Part shown: piece by piece, positions 38,823 to 49,592 of the stretch
How the letters are laid out: every line of letters begins with the position of its first letter
Position numbering within the stretch: the stretch's first letter is position 1
NCBI GenBank assembly: GCA_947169285.1
Contig: CAMVPB010000004.1
Location: forward strand, 1 to 64,000
Direction of reading: 5' to 3'
From: an uncultured bacterium
GTDB taxonomy: Bacteria; Bacillota_I; Bacilli_A; RF39; UBA660
DNA length: 64,000 nt
Position numbers and translations under genes: made by a program
Notes under the pieces: model-generated
Databases searched by the model: none
Seen by the model: only the letters and a program-made list of their open reading frames with translations
Told to the model about the DNA's origin: nothing

Positions 38823-40280
38823 TACATCTTTTTCTTCTAATACTTCTTTTATCTTTGCTTTTGCAGCATCTATAGTCTTTTGATCAGGATACATAACTGA
38901 TAAAGAAGAATTTGGATAAGAATAAGTTGGTTCCATTCCACCAGTTCCACTTAAATTAGAATTTAAAAACTCCCATCCCTTCATATCATTCAACTGAAAT
39001 TGTACTACTGATGTAATATTATCTGTTGATAAGTCAGATTCAAATGTTCCTTCTAATGCCTTTAAAATCTTATCATAATTTTGTATTAAATTTTTAGAAG
39101 AAGTTAATTTATCAACTACAAGTTTAATTACTTGTTGTTGATTTTCTCCTCTATGTCTGTCTCCTGTTTTATAAGCATGTCTTTCTCTTGCAAAAGCTAA
39201 AGCACATTTTCCTCCAACTTTATTATCACCAGGCTTAAATACACAAGTTTTATCAGTCCAACATCTAAAACTATAATTGACATCACTATTAATTGTTATG
39301 CCCCCAATTGCGTCAACTAATTTTACCACCGAATTAAAGTTTACTCTTATATAATAATCAGCTTTATATCCAAGTAAATCCTCAATTGTAGCTTTTGAAA
39401 GATTAACTCCACCAAGTATTCCAGCATGTGTAAGCTTATCTCTTAAACCACTCTTGCCATGAAGATGTACATAATAATCTCTCGGAATATTTACTAATAA
39501 TATCTTCCTTGTTTCGGGGTTTACAACCATAAACATATTTACATCACTAAGACTTCTAGATGGCATTTCACCACTTCTAGTATCTATTCCACTTAAATAC
39601 ACTATAAATGGTTCTTTCATAATATTTGCTTCATTATTAATATTTTCTAGTATTTTTTCAAATTCTATTTCATCTATTTTTTTAAGATTATCTTTATAGT
39701 TTTCATCATTTTCTAGTAATGCATCATAACTGCCGGCATTTATTAATATAATTTTTTCATTATCATCAAGTAAGCCATCAAATAAATCATGATAGTTATC
39801 CACTTCTTTTAATGTAACTTTCAATCTTTTAACAACTATCTCTTTTAATTCTTCTATTTCATCTATATCTTCATAATAATATACTGTTTTATTTTTAATA
39901 TCTGACTTATTATTATAAGTTGAATTTTTATTAACAATAACATAATAAATATCTTTTGTTGATTTAACATGTAACCCATTATTTAAAAAATCATAAGTTT
40001 GATATAATTCATGAGTTACATAAACTTCACCCACAATAAATATAATTGCAAGTATATTTATTATTAATAGTATTCCTTTTTTAATTTTTTTATTAATACA
40101 AATACATAAATATATAAGCCATAATACCCCCAAGGAAATACTTGCTGCATAAAAGTATTTATTTGGAAGTACATTTAATTTATATACAACATATAAAAAT
40201 GCACATAAAACCATTAATGCTATAAAACATAGTATTTTACTAAAAATTCTAACTTTCTTTTTACTTTTTTCTTTACTCAT
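38817..40280 (-). CDS. LytR-CpsA-Psr (LCP) family protein
   Basis: GIDTRSGEMPSRSLSDVNMFMVVNPETRKILLVNIPRDYYVHL; FARERHAYKTGDRHRGENQQQVI. Confidence 0.94.
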   Translation of the reverse strand: MSKEKSKKKVRIFSKILCFIALMVLCAFLYVVYKLNVLPNKYFYAASISLGVLWLIYLCICINKKIKKGILLIINILAIIFIVGEVYVTHELYQTYDFLNNGLHVKSTKDIYYVIVNKNSTYNNKSDIKNKTVYYYEDIDEIEELKEIVVKRLKVTLKEVDNYHDLFDGLLDDNEKIILINAGSYDALLENDENYKDNLKKIDEIEFEKILENINNEANIMKEPFIVYLSGIDTRSGEMPSRSLSDVNMFMVVNPETRKILLVNIPRDYYVHLHGKSGLRDKLTHAGILGGVNLSKATIEDLLGYKADYYIRVNFNSVVKLVDAIGGITINSDVNYSFRCWTDKTCVFKPGDNKVGGKCALAFARERHAYKTGDRHRGENQQQVIKLVVDKLTSSKNLIQNYDKILKALEGTFESDLSTDNITSVVQFQLNDMKGWEFLNSNLSGTGGMEPTYSYPNSSLSVMYPDQKTIDAAKAKIKEVLEEKDVD

Positions 40281-40310
40281 TTTTGTTCACCTTTAATATT
40301 CTAACACATA

Positions 40311-41318
40311 TTACTCAATAGTTACACTCTTTTTATTAATATGTACCTCAATATAAGTTCTTCCATCACTAACACTTATTTCACTACCATCTAAATATGT
40401 ATATTTTGTTTTACCTTTTCTTGACTCTTTATTCCATTTGATTGGAACAGCATATCCATTTGTAATATAATATCCATCGCCTGAACCCACTGTTTTTATA
40501 TCCCAATATTTGCCATCCGGCATTACACCATAATTAACTTTTTGTACTATTACATTTTTTGTAGTAAATTCCTCTTTAGTTCCATGATCTTTTGTTCTAA
40601 CTCCATTTACAATTCTTGTATACATTTTACTTTCTTCATCATATTCAAATACAGTTGTAATATTTCCATATGGTAAAGTTATTTTTGTAGCAACTTTTAC
40701 ATTTTCCATATTACTTAAATCAGTATCTTTAACATTATAATTTAGAAGAACTGTATTATCACTCTCAAGACTATATCCTTTTTTATTTTTAGCATAATTA
40801 TATACTTTATCAGTATTTAGATACACAGTATGTTCTGTTGCTAAATGCTCTTTATTATCTCTCCACATAGATCCCTCACCAGCAATTCCTTGAACATAAT
40901 TAATAATATTTTTTTTCAATTCATCTTTTGCATAATGACTCCATCCAAAAGAGACAAATATTGCATCACTTTCATATGAATAATCAATAAAATTATGTCT
41001 TGCACTTCTAATGGTACCAACATTTATATCTTCTACATCTTTATATAATGCAAGCAATCTTGATGTAAAACCTTCTGTAGGAATCTCATAAATTAAATAT
41101 GCCTTATTTAATCCTTCTTGTACTTTAACTGCAACTGGTGTATTATTAACTGAAATTGCAAGTGGTCTTGTCTTAGAACTAACATTGATTATATCAACAA
41201 TTTCTTTTGGTTCTTCCTTTTTAGGAGGTAATTCTTTTTCTTTACTTTTACCACAACCAGTTAATAATATAACCCCCATTATTAATAAGAATAATAATTT
41301 TAATAACTTATTTTTCAT
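40311..41318 (-). CDS. DUF3048 (YerB-like) lipoprotein
   Basis: Lipobox LLTGCG; RPLAISVNNTPVAVKVQEGLNKAYLIYEIPTEGFTSRLLALY; GTIRSARHNFIDYS; start refined to MKNKLLK at 41318. Confidence 0.85.
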   Translation of the reverse strand: MKNKLLKLLFLLIMGVILLTGCGKSKEKELPPKKEEPKEIVDIINVSSKTRPLAISVNNTPVAVKVQEGLNKAYLIYEIPTEGFTSRLLALYKDVEDINVGTIRSARHNFIDYSYESDAIFVSFGWSHYAKDELKKNIINYVQGIAGEGSMWRDNKEHLATEHTVYLNTDKVYNYAKNKKGYSLESDNTVLLNYNVKDTDLSNMENVKVATKITLPYGNITTVFEYDEESKMYTRIVNGVRTKDHGTKEEFTTKNVIVQKVNYGVMPDGKYWDIKTVGSGDGYYITNGYAVPIKWNKESRKGKTKYTYLDGSEISVSDGRTYIEVHINKKSVTIE

Positions 41319-41838
41319 CTTTAACACCTCTTTTATAACCCAATTTATAAACAAAATAATATGTACTATAAAATATTATACCACACATACCACCTATACT
41401 ATCTATTAAAACATCTTTTAACTGTCCAGTTCTGCCAATCACAAATGTTTGATGATATTCATCTAAACTTGATAAAACTATTATTAATAATACTGCTATT
41501 ATAAGCGATAAAACAAATTTCTTATTTTTAAATATCACATTAACTACTAAAATAATTAGAAAAGATAATACAAAGTATACAAAAGCATGCATAACTTTTC
41601 TAAGAGGTGTATTTAATAAAGCACTGGCTTTCTCTAATTTAGTTTCATCAGGATGACTATTAGTAATACCATACCTATTTGTTATATCCAAAGTATCCTC
41701 TATAAAAACGGTTATAATACTAGAACTTTTACCATTTGAATTTTTATCATTCATAGAACTTAATTTATAAATGCCAAATATCCAAAAAACTATTAATATA
41801 ATTAATATTATTATTGTTATTGCTCGCTTTTTATTCAT
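41308..41838 (-). CDS. VanZ family protein
   Basis: KVMHAFVYFVLSFLI, SSLDEYHQTFVIGRTGQLKDVLIDSIGG. Confidence 0.9.
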   Translation of the reverse strand: MNKKRAITIIILIILIVFWIFGIYKLSSMNDKNSNGKSSSIITVFIEDTLDITNRYGITNSHPDETKLEKASALLNTPLRKVMHAFVYFVLSFLIILVVNVIFKNKKFVLSLIIAVLLIIVLSSLDEYHQTFVIGRTGQLKDVLIDSIGGMCGIIFYSTYYFVYKLGYKRGVKDEK

Positions 41839-41853
41839 AATTCTTATCCCATT

Positions 41854-43383
41854 CTATTTTAAAAATTTTTTTAACATTTTTTTTCTTAATAATTCTTTGT
41901 AAAATATATAATTCTCGTTTTTTCTATAAATTAAAACAAATAAACCAATTGATATAATTATTACAGAAAGAAATTTTAATACTAAATATAGCAAATTGGT
42001 ATAAGGAATAAATTCATTAATGTATATGGTAACTAAAGCAATTAAAAATCCAACTACTGTATACCTTAAATACATTGCAAAATAATCCTTCAAATTTATA
42101 GTTAAAGATTTTTTTGTAATAACATATGGTTCCCACCAAAAATTAGTTAATAAGCATGAAATAATAGTTCCTAAAACCACTCCTGCTATTCCTAAATGTT
42201 TAGCTAGAAGTATTGAAGTGAAAATATTAATAACCGCTTCTATCACTGGTGAATACTTATCTTTGCTATAATTACCTGTCGCCTCTCTAAAAGACATGCA
42301 AGTTCTTCTCATACCAAATAAATAGTAATTAATTGCAATAGCATAAATAGATAATGTATTTAGCAAATACTTTTTACCTAACCACAAACTAATAAATGGA
42401 TTAAAAAGGCATATTAAACAGATAGTGCTTATTATATGAATCATATAGTCGGCGAAAAATGTTTTCTTAAAAACTTCTGTCATCTTCTCCCTATTTCCAT
42501 CAACTTGTAAATTTCCTATACTGGCAATAATAGAGCTAAATATTTGCGTAACAATATTTTTTAATGCAGTAATAATTAATATATAATTAGAATAAAGGCC
42601 CACTTGAACTAATCCTAACACTTTTGAAATAACAATATTATCTGTTGAATTTAATACTACTCCCCCAAATTTATGATAAAACATCGCTTTTACATTGCAT
42701 ATAATCTGTTTATAATCTTTTCTACTAATTTTTTCTACATGTTTGTCCTTTAAAAAAGGGTACATTTTATCTGCTCTTCTATTTAATAATATGTTTTCAG
42801 TAAGTGTCATTATAATTTGAACCACTAAAAATAATATATAATTCTTTGTTAATAATAATATCACTATTTGAGCAACATTAAGAACAAAAAAGAATGAATA
42901 TCTATAAATTGTAGCAATATATCTTTGCTGATCACCTATTATTAGTAACCTCTTATGAGAAAATAAGTATGACACCGAAGTATTTAACACAAATAATATA
43001 TATATTAAGTTTAAATTTGATATATTTGGTACCTCATTCATTAATAATTTATAAAAAGGTAATGCTATTAAACCTAACATTGCTATTATTAATGCTATAG
43101 TTATATACACTTTTTTATAAAAATACATTAAGCTTTTTATTTTTTCATTATCATTTTCTGAGATTGGTTTATATAATTGATAAGACATTGCTGTAACAAA
43201 GCCAAGTTCAGTTAAACTTAATATTGTTAATATATTAGTAAATAAACCGCTTAACCCCAAATATTCAGGAGATAATATTTTAACAAAAACAAGCCTAGAA
43301 ACTAAACTAATTAGTATCCCTAATGCCTGCCCTATCATAGCAAATACTAAATTTCTTATTGAATTATCTGTTCTTGATTTCAT
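41854..43383 (-). CDS. Second Wzx-like polysaccharide flippase
   Basis: 509 aa polytopic; LVFVKILSPEYLGLSGLFTNILTILSLTELGF. Confidence 0.88.
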   Translation of the reverse strand: MKSRTDNSIRNLVFAMIGQALGILISLVSRLVFVKILSPEYLGLSGLFTNILTILSLTELGFVTAMSYQLYKPISENDNEKIKSLMYFYKKVYITIALIIAMLGLIALPFYKLLMNEVPNISNLNLIYILFVLNTSVSYLFSHKRLLIIGDQQRYIATIYRYSFFFVLNVAQIVILLLTKNYILFLVVQIIMTLTENILLNRRADKMYPFLKDKHVEKISRKDYKQIICNVKAMFYHKFGGVVLNSTDNIVISKVLGLVQVGLYSNYILIITALKNIVTQIFSSIIASIGNLQVDGNREKMTEVFKKTFFADYMIHIISTICLICLFNPFISLWLGKKYLLNTLSIYAIAINYYLFGMRRTCMSFREATGNYSKDKYSPVIEAVINIFTSILLAKHLGIAGVVLGTIISCLLTNFWWEPYVITKKSLTINLKDYFAMYLRYTVVGFLIALVTIYINEFIPYTNLLYLVLKFLSVIIISIGLFVLIYRKNENYIFYKELLRKKMLKKFLK

Positions 43384-44794
43384 TTTTTAAACCTCTTAAC
43401 TTATTTTTTATTTTTGTAAATAAGTCTTTTATTTCTTCGTTGCTGTGTTCCAAAAAGTATAACAAGCAATAAAGAATGGCAAACTTAAACACCGTGTTTA
43501 TGTGAACAAAAGAGCTAAATAAATACTCATCTCTAATTTGATCTATTGCCATGTATAAGTACATTGCAAAAAATATTGTTAATACAGTCATTTGTTTTTT
43601 ATTCATACTAATATAGAGTATGGAAAACATAAATCCATTAATAAACTGTAATACTATTAAACCTAAATATCCAAAATCATGGTAATATCTTTTCCCGGAT
43701 GTATATATGTTACTTGAAAGTTTTACATTGTCTTTAGTGTAAAAAACTTCCCATTTTGTAGTTATTGGTTGTATATAATCTGATATATTTAATTTATATG
43801 CCACATTTTGTATGCCTCTAAACGTTTCTTCTCCAAAAATTTTTGGTTTTTCAATTGGAGATGAAATGTATCTATTTAGAGATGGAATTGGCGCTCCAAA
43901 ATAAAATGATGTATATTCAACAATACCTGCATTAGTTTTACGACCAGTTAAAGGGAGTATAACATAAAATAATCCGGACACAGTAATAACACCTACTAAT
44001 AAATATTTCCAGTATCTAAATATTATTGTCTTATAACTCAATTTTTTATTTAAAAAGAATATATATACAATAATTGAAAATAAAATATAAACAAAAGATT
44101 GCAACCTGCTTCCAATAAGCAAACTCATTAAAATACAAATTATTATTATAGAGATATATAATATATTTTTCTTTTTTTCAATAAATAATTTTTTACCATA
44201 TATTGACTTTACTAAAAAATAAATATTAACATAGCAGATAACTTCAGCCACTTTTTGTAATTGTGCAACAATTATATTAATATGAATGCCGGATTCAATA
44301 TATTTTGTTGAAAATAATATTGAAGTGCTTCTATAAGTTTTTATCATTTTAAAAAGATTACTACCATAATATCCAGCAGCATAAGAAATTCTTCTGACTT
44401 CTAAAAATACTAATACAAAACAAAATACTACAAATAATAATTGTATTATTATTTTGTAAATACTTATATTTTTAGTATTGTCAATTACTTTTTTATTTTT
44501 TTTATCATAACCAAAAAATTTTTGAGCAAAAAACTCACCAACATTAAAAGTAATAACTGATAAAAGAATAATTAAGCAAGTGTTAAAAGATAATTTTGTG
44601 ACATTATTCCATGATAATAATCCTATCATAGAACATAAAACAGAAATTAACATCGAGCATGAATACAAAAATGATGGTGATAGTAAATTAAAACCATATA
44701 GTTTAATATTCGCATATATAATAACTGCTATAATAATTAATAATATAAAATATGTATACATGTTATTTACTCCTTTTTTTTCTTTCATAAGCAA
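43364..44794 (-). CDS. Wzy-like oligosaccharide repeat-unit polymerase
   Basis: Polytopic, periplasmic-type loop, Wzy position next to flippase; start probably MYTYFILL (44761). Confidence 0.75.
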   Translation of the reverse strand: MLMKEKKGVNNMYTYFILLIIIAVIIYANIKLYGFNLLSPSFLYSCSMLISVLCSMIGLLSWNNVTKLSFNTCLIILLSVITFNVGEFFAQKFFGYDKKNKKVIDNTKNISIYKIIIQLLFVVFCFVLVFLEVRRISYAAGYYGSNLFKMIKTYRSTSILFSTKYIESGIHINIIVAQLQKVAEVICYVNIYFLVKSIYGKKLFIEKKKNILYISIIIICILMSLLIGSRLQSFVYILFSIIVYIFFLNKKLSYKTIIFRYWKYLLVGVITVSGLFYVILPLTGRKTNAGIVEYTSFYFGAPIPSLNRYISSPIEKPKIFGEETFRGIQNVAYKLNISDYIQPITTKWEVFYTKDNVKLSSNIYTSGKRYYHDFGYLGLIVLQFINGFMFSILYISMNKKQMTVLTIFFAMYLYMAIDQIRDEYLFSSFVHINTVFKFAILYCLLYFLEHSNEEIKDLFTKIKNKLRGLKNEIKNR

Positions 44795-46661
44795 TTTTAT
44801 ATATGTAATAATATGGTAATCTTATTTTAAATAGTCTTTTCATAAATCCTATTTTCCATCCAGATTCACTTATATCCCTTTTTAGGTGCTTTATATGAAA
44901 TATATAATACCATATACTTTTAGGTGAGGCCATTTTTCTTTTATACATGTTGTCATTTATTATTTCACCAAAAAATTTTGCAAAAGTCAAATTTGGTGAC
45001 GTTAAATTGTCAATTAATATATCAACAAATTCAAAACTATTTTTTTCTTCAAGATAATCTAAATATACTTTAATATCAGTTATAAATTTAAATGCTCCTT
45101 CTTGAAGCACAGATATTTTATCATCCAATAAAACTTGTTTATCTTCAAAAACATAATATGGGTTTATATCATTATATTTAATGGTAGATTGATGTTGAGC
45201 TGAAAAAACTTTTTCAAATAACACTTCACTTGAATATATCTTTGTTTGAATGTCATTAATATATTCATTATTTTTAAAAAACATATACCCATCAGAACTC
45301 ATATGGTTAATCTCACTATATTTCGATTGTGTTTCAACGCCAAAATATGCCCCTTTTATTTTTCTCTCAGGAAATAAATCCATAAGCATTTTTTGGGTTG
45401 TACCTTTCCAGCCCATATCAATTAAATAAAAATCTTTAGTGGTTAAACTATTTAAATAGTTAACAAAACAATTATATTCAGTTTTTCCAAGCTTATCTAT
45501 TTCTGTTCTCAATATTTTTTCATATAAATAATAAAATTGATTTTCATAATTAGATAGGCTTTTTTTGTCAAATGTTTTACTACCAAAAATATTCAATTCT
45601 TTCATTTTCAAAATGATATCATTAGTTAATAAATTAAAATTGTCTAATATATCTACTATTCTTAATTTATGATCAGCTAAAGTATTAATAATAGAATCAT
45701 AATAATTATATTTATAAAGAAATGGTAATCTTAAACTTCTTCTAGAAACGTAAAAATAGTTTGTTCTCTTTGATTCATTAGGAAATAATACATTATACAT
45801 TTCATAAATCATTTTCATATCTCTAGCACAAAACAACAATTTATATTTTTTATCAAAGCACTTATTTTTAAGCCAAATTAAAAAGTATAGACAAACCGGT
45901 CCAATTACTTCATAGCCAAAATTATAATAAATGTTACTTTCTACATTATTCTTTGACAAGCTAAAAATGATGTTATTATTTAGAGTACTTAAATCTAATA
46001 CTTTATTATTAATATAATTAGTCTTTATATTTGACCTAATTAAAATTGTAGAAATGCCCAGTAACTTTGGATATAAATAGTCACCTTTTTTTGAATCACC
46101 AAAATGAATTATTTCATTTCTTTCAAACTTATTTTCTCTTAACAATTCTTTAAATAGTTTGTTTGTTCTTTTTTTCATATTAAATTCAGAAGATACATAT
46201 ATTTCATCAATTTCATACCCACATTTATTTAATATTCTTTTTAACATATTAGAATTAAAATACATATCAGAAACACAAATAATTCTTTTTTTTGATTTAA
46301 CAGCAAAGTCATATATTTCTTTCATTTCTTTATTTGCTACACAAAAATCTAATTCGGCTTGTATTTCTAATTCTTTTAATAATTCCACATCATACTTTTT
46401 GTTTATACACTCATATATTTGATCAAAAGTCGCTTCTTCAACGCTATTTTTTTCTTTTGCTATTGAAGCTGCCTTTTTTCTAATTGATTTAAAATTGGAG
46501 ATTTTCTTATTTGATAACTTATTATATTTTATTTCTACAAAATCAAAAATATCACTTGGATTCAAGCAATTTCTATTAATTAAAGTATCAAATATATCAA
46601 AAGAAATAACATTCTTTTTCAATATTCTTTTTTTTATTGTATTGTTCAAATAATAAGTCAT
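44763..46661 (-). CDS. Large protein with N-terminal HAD-superfamily domain (COG5610-like), polysaccharide-associated
   Basis: SFDIFDTLINR, ICVSDMYF, IHFGDSKKGDYLYPKLLGI HAD motifs. Confidence 0.75.
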   Translation of the reverse strand: MTYYLNNTIKKRILKKNVISFDIFDTLINRNCLNPSDIFDFVEIKYNKLSNKKISNFKSIRKKAASIAKEKNSVEEATFDQIYECINKKYDVELLKELEIQAELDFCVANKEMKEIYDFAVKSKKRIICVSDMYFNSNMLKRILNKCGYEIDEIYVSSEFNMKKRTNKLFKELLRENKFERNEIIHFGDSKKGDYLYPKLLGISTILIRSNIKTNYINNKVLDLSTLNNNIIFSLSKNNVESNIYYNFGYEVIGPVCLYFLIWLKNKCFDKKYKLLFCARDMKMIYEMYNVLFPNESKRTNYFYVSRRSLRLPFLYKYNYYDSIINTLADHKLRIVDILDNFNLLTNDIILKMKELNIFGSKTFDKKSLSNYENQFYYLYEKILRTEIDKLGKTEYNCFVNYLNSLTTKDFYLIDMGWKGTTQKMLMDLFPERKIKGAYFGVETQSKYSEINHMSSDGYMFFKNNEYINDIQTKIYSSEVLFEKVFSAQHQSTIKYNDINPYYVFEDKQVLLDDKISVLQEGAFKFITDIKVYLDYLEEKNSFEFVDILIDNLTSPNLTFAKFFGEIINDNMYKRKMASPKSIWYYIFHIKHLKRDISESGWKIGFMKRLFKIRLPYYYIYKIAYERKKRSK

Positions 46662-46669
46662 TATTGCTC

Positions 46670-47467
46670 CTATTCTGAATAGTGTTGATTATCTTTTACT
46701 GGTGTCATATATTTTCCATACATATGTGTTAAATATTTATCATACATCTCAGGACCAGTTAGTTCAATATTTTCAAACTTATATTTTTTTGGTGTTCCAA
46801 AGTATTCTTTTGGAACAATTTCTCTTGTCCTATAAGCACCCATTATTGTTCCTATAAAATTACTCTTTTCAACCTTTTGTCTTTTTAATAAACTGTCAAT
46901 ATGTTTAAGCCTTCTTTGAGGATTAATTATTTTTTTGGTAGGTAATACTTTTCCCAAAAATATTAATATTTTTTCATATTTCTTTCTTTTTCTTACAGGA
47001 TCTATTGTATCAATATAGTACCAACTAACAAGCATTCTATTAAATAAGATTCTAAAATAATATATTTTTCTTAAAATTTTATTATTAGGCGTACCATCAA
47101 TTGGAAATATATCTATAAAAAGATGAGATTTTTCTCCAAGATGCTCATATCTTTTTTCAATTATTTCAGTATTTAAATCTTCTATTCTTGGCAAATAATA
47201 TCTATATTTTTTATTGTTATAGAATGTTGTCAATTTCATATCTTCTGGAAGTTCTTTACTTGCTACTTTAAGAAATTCTTCATAATCATCTCTCATCATA
47301 GCAATATCAACATCATCATCCCAAGGAATGAAACCTTTATGCCTTATTGCCCCTAAAAGTGTTCCTCCAATTATATAATATTTTAGATTATGTTTTTTAC
47401 ATATTTTTAAAAATTCTTTTACTAATCTTAAATCAATTTTATGTATCTCTTCTAAAGAATATTTCAT
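46670..47467 (-). CDS. LicD family phosphotransferase
   Basis: YYIIGGTLLGAIRHKGFIPWDDDVDIAMMRDDYEEFL. Confidence 0.95.
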   Translation of the reverse strand: MKYSLEEIHKIDLRLVKEFLKICKKHNLKYYIIGGTLLGAIRHKGFIPWDDDVDIAMMRDDYEEFLKVASKELPEDMKLTTFYNNKKYRYYLPRIEDLNTEIIEKRYEHLGEKSHLFIDIFPIDGTPNNKILRKIYYFRILFNRMLVSWYYIDTIDPVRKRKKYEKILIFLGKVLPTKKIINPQRRLKHIDSLLKRQKVEKSNFIGTIMGAYRTREIVPKEYFGTPKKYKFENIELTGPEMYDKYLTHMYGKYMTPVKDNQHYSE

Positions 47468-48069
47468 TTATATTCTGCCTCTTTCCATTTATAATACATT
47501 TTTAAATATTTTTTATTTTCTTTTGAATCATTAGACCATGGCCCTTTAATTATTGTATTTTTATATAAATAATAATCTGGAATAAATATATCTTTTGCTT
47601 TTTCAAAATAATTCAAAACAGCAACCTTAATATCAGAACCTTTAAAAAACTTTTCTATTTCTGATTTAGCTAATAAAACACTATATCCCGTATCAATAGA
47701 ATCATCTACTAATAATATTCTTTTACATTGTTTATGATTTTTCCAAATATTTTCATTAAAACAAACATTTCTATCAGAATTTGAAGAATGTACATTTGAA
47801 TCCATTTCTTTTTTTCTCAAATATACTTTTAATTTATTAGGAATTAAGTTTAAAAGTGGCCTCAATATTTTTTTCAAATTTCCACCTTTTCTACTTGCAC
47901 TTATTTCAAGTAATGAACAATTATTAAAATCAGAAAAATCTTTCCCTATTAAATAAGAACCTTTAGCTATAAAAATGACTAAATCATATTTATATGTTCT
48001 TTTTATTTTATTATATAATTCTTTATCTACTTTTCTTAAATCTTTTATTGATAATTCTTGATAATTCAT
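47464..48069 (-). CDS. Phosphoribosyltransferase-fold protein
   Basis: PRPP-binding motif ILLVDDSIDTGYS; 4-nt overlap with licD; start refined from 48081 to ATG 48069. Confidence 0.75.
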   Translation of the reverse strand: MNYQELSIKDLRKVDKELYNKIKRTYKYDLVIFIAKGSYLIGKDFSDFNNCSLLEISASRKGGNLKKILRPLLNLIPNKLKVYLRKKEMDSNVHSSNSDRNVCFNENIWKNHKQCKRILLVDDSIDTGYSVLLAKSEIEKFFKGSDIKVAVLNYFEKAKDIFIPDYYLYKNTIIKGPWSNDSKENKKYLKMYYKWKEAEYK

Positions 48070-48793
48070 TCCACTTACCACCTTTAATTAATTTTAGTAA
48101 TCTTACAATTTTTGTATTGAAATGAGCAAATTTAATACACTTATTTGTTTTAAAAATAGATTTATCTATTAAACATTTTATATTCTCTCTAGTTACAATT
48201 TCGGAAGTAATGCAATAATTTCTTCCAAGTTCATAAAATGTATGTGCATCGCTTCCAACAATTTTTATTAAACCATATTTATCAGCTATTTGATTTTGTT
48301 TTACACTATATTCTTTTTTTATGTTCCTTCCATTATGACACTCAATTAAATCCACATCTTTATATATTTTTTTTAACACTTCTGGCTTTATAACAGTTTT
48401 ATATCTTTTCTCATCATATGGATGTGGAATATACACTATTCCATTTTGTTTTTTAATCTCTCTTATTGTTTCAATTGCTGATAAATTTGAAGATATTTTA
48501 TTTTTTAAAAACAATCCTATTATTTCACCATCATTTGTAAAAATTTCTTCACCAACTATAACTTCAATGTTATGTTTTTTTAAAAAAGTTTTATATTTTA
48601 AAGCACCTTTTATTTCATTGTGATCAGTAATTGCTATACAATTAATACCTTTTAATTTACACATTAAAAAAAGAAAATGTTTTCCAAGAAAACTATCATG
48701 CGAGAACTTAGTATGAACATGAAATACAGTTTTATACTTTTTTTTAATGTTTTCCTTCATAATATTATTTTGCCCCTGTTCTATTAAACACAA
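48023..48793 (-). CDS. PHP-domain metal-dependent phosphoesterase
   Basis: FHVHTKFSHDSF, AITDHNEIKGA, IPHPYD, IECHNGR, GSDAHTFYELG. Confidence 0.88.
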   Translation of the reverse strand: MCLIEQGQNNIMKENIKKKYKTVFHVHTKFSHDSFLGKHFLFLMCKLKGINCIAITDHNEIKGALKYKTFLKKHNIEVIVGEEIFTNDGEIIGLFLKNKISSNLSAIETIREIKKQNGIVYIPHPYDEKRYKTVIKPEVLKKIYKDVDLIECHNGRNIKKEYSVKQNQIADKYGLIKIVGSDAHTFYELGRNYCITSEIVTRENIKCLIDKSIFKTNKCIKFAHFNTKIVRLLKLIKGGKWNELSRIINKRFKKSR

Positions 48794-49445
48794 CTTTTAT
48801 AGTTCTAAAAATACATAATAAATCTAATTTAAATCCCATATTTTTAACATAGTAATATTCTAACTCAAGTCTCTTTTTATAAGTGGTTGCACTTCTTCCG
48901 TTCACTGCCCACCATCCAGTAATTCCAGGTCTAACGCTCTCATAAATTTTGTGATTTCCTTTATGTTCAGCAAGTTCCCCAGGTACTAAAGGCCTTGGAC
49001 CTATTAAAGAAAGATCCCCCAACAAAACGTTTATAAATTGAGGCATTTCATCTATTGAACATTTTCTTATAATCTTACCTATCTTCGTTATTCTTGGATC
49101 ATCATCCAATTTTTGAAACTTTTTCCATTCATCTCTATATTTCTTTTGCTTTAAAATCTTTTTTAATTCTTCATCAGCATTCCAACACATACTTCTAAAT
49201 TTATATATTTTGAATATTTTTCCGTTTTTTCCTATTCTTTTATGAGAATAAAAAATAGAATGAAAATCTCCACTAAAAATATAAAATAATTTGATTATTG
49301 TAGATACCGGTATCAAAAAAACAATACCGATAATTGATAAAATAATATCAAAAACTCTTTTGGTGAAAAAATAAAAAAACTTTCTAATTTTTGATAAAAT
49401 ATTACTTATTACCATTGTATCTGATAAACTTACATCATTATTCAT
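48765..49445 (-). CDS. Undecaprenyl-phosphate sugar phosphotransferase (WcaJ/CpsE type)
   Basis: KRVFDIILSIIGIV, YKFRSMCWNADEELKK, IDEMPQFINVLLGDLSLIGPRPLVPGE, RPGITGWWAVNGRS. Confidence 0.95.
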   Translation of the reverse strand: MNNDVSLSDTMVISNILSKIRKFFYFFTKRVFDIILSIIGIVFLIPVSTIIKLFYIFSGDFHSIFYSHKRIGKNGKIFKIYKFRSMCWNADEELKKILKQKKYRDEWKKFQKLDDDPRITKIGKIIRKCSIDEMPQFINVLLGDLSLIGPRPLVPGELAEHKGNHKIYESVRPGITGWWAVNGRSATTYKKRLELEYYYVKNMGFKLDLLCIFRTIKVVFNRTGAK

Positions 49446-49559
49446 ACTAATACACCTTTTCTAATTCATTAATTTCATAATAATTATATCACATAATATA
49501 ATTTAATAACAATAAAACAAATATGCATTTTACATTTAACTTATATTTAAGATTTAGAA

Positions 49560-49592
49560 TCATAAAAAAAGAAATTATTTTCTTTCTTTTTG
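49560..49592 (-). terminator. Terminator of tagD-like gene
   Basis: AAGAAA-ATAA-TTTCTT + T-run on minus strand. Confidence 0.55.
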
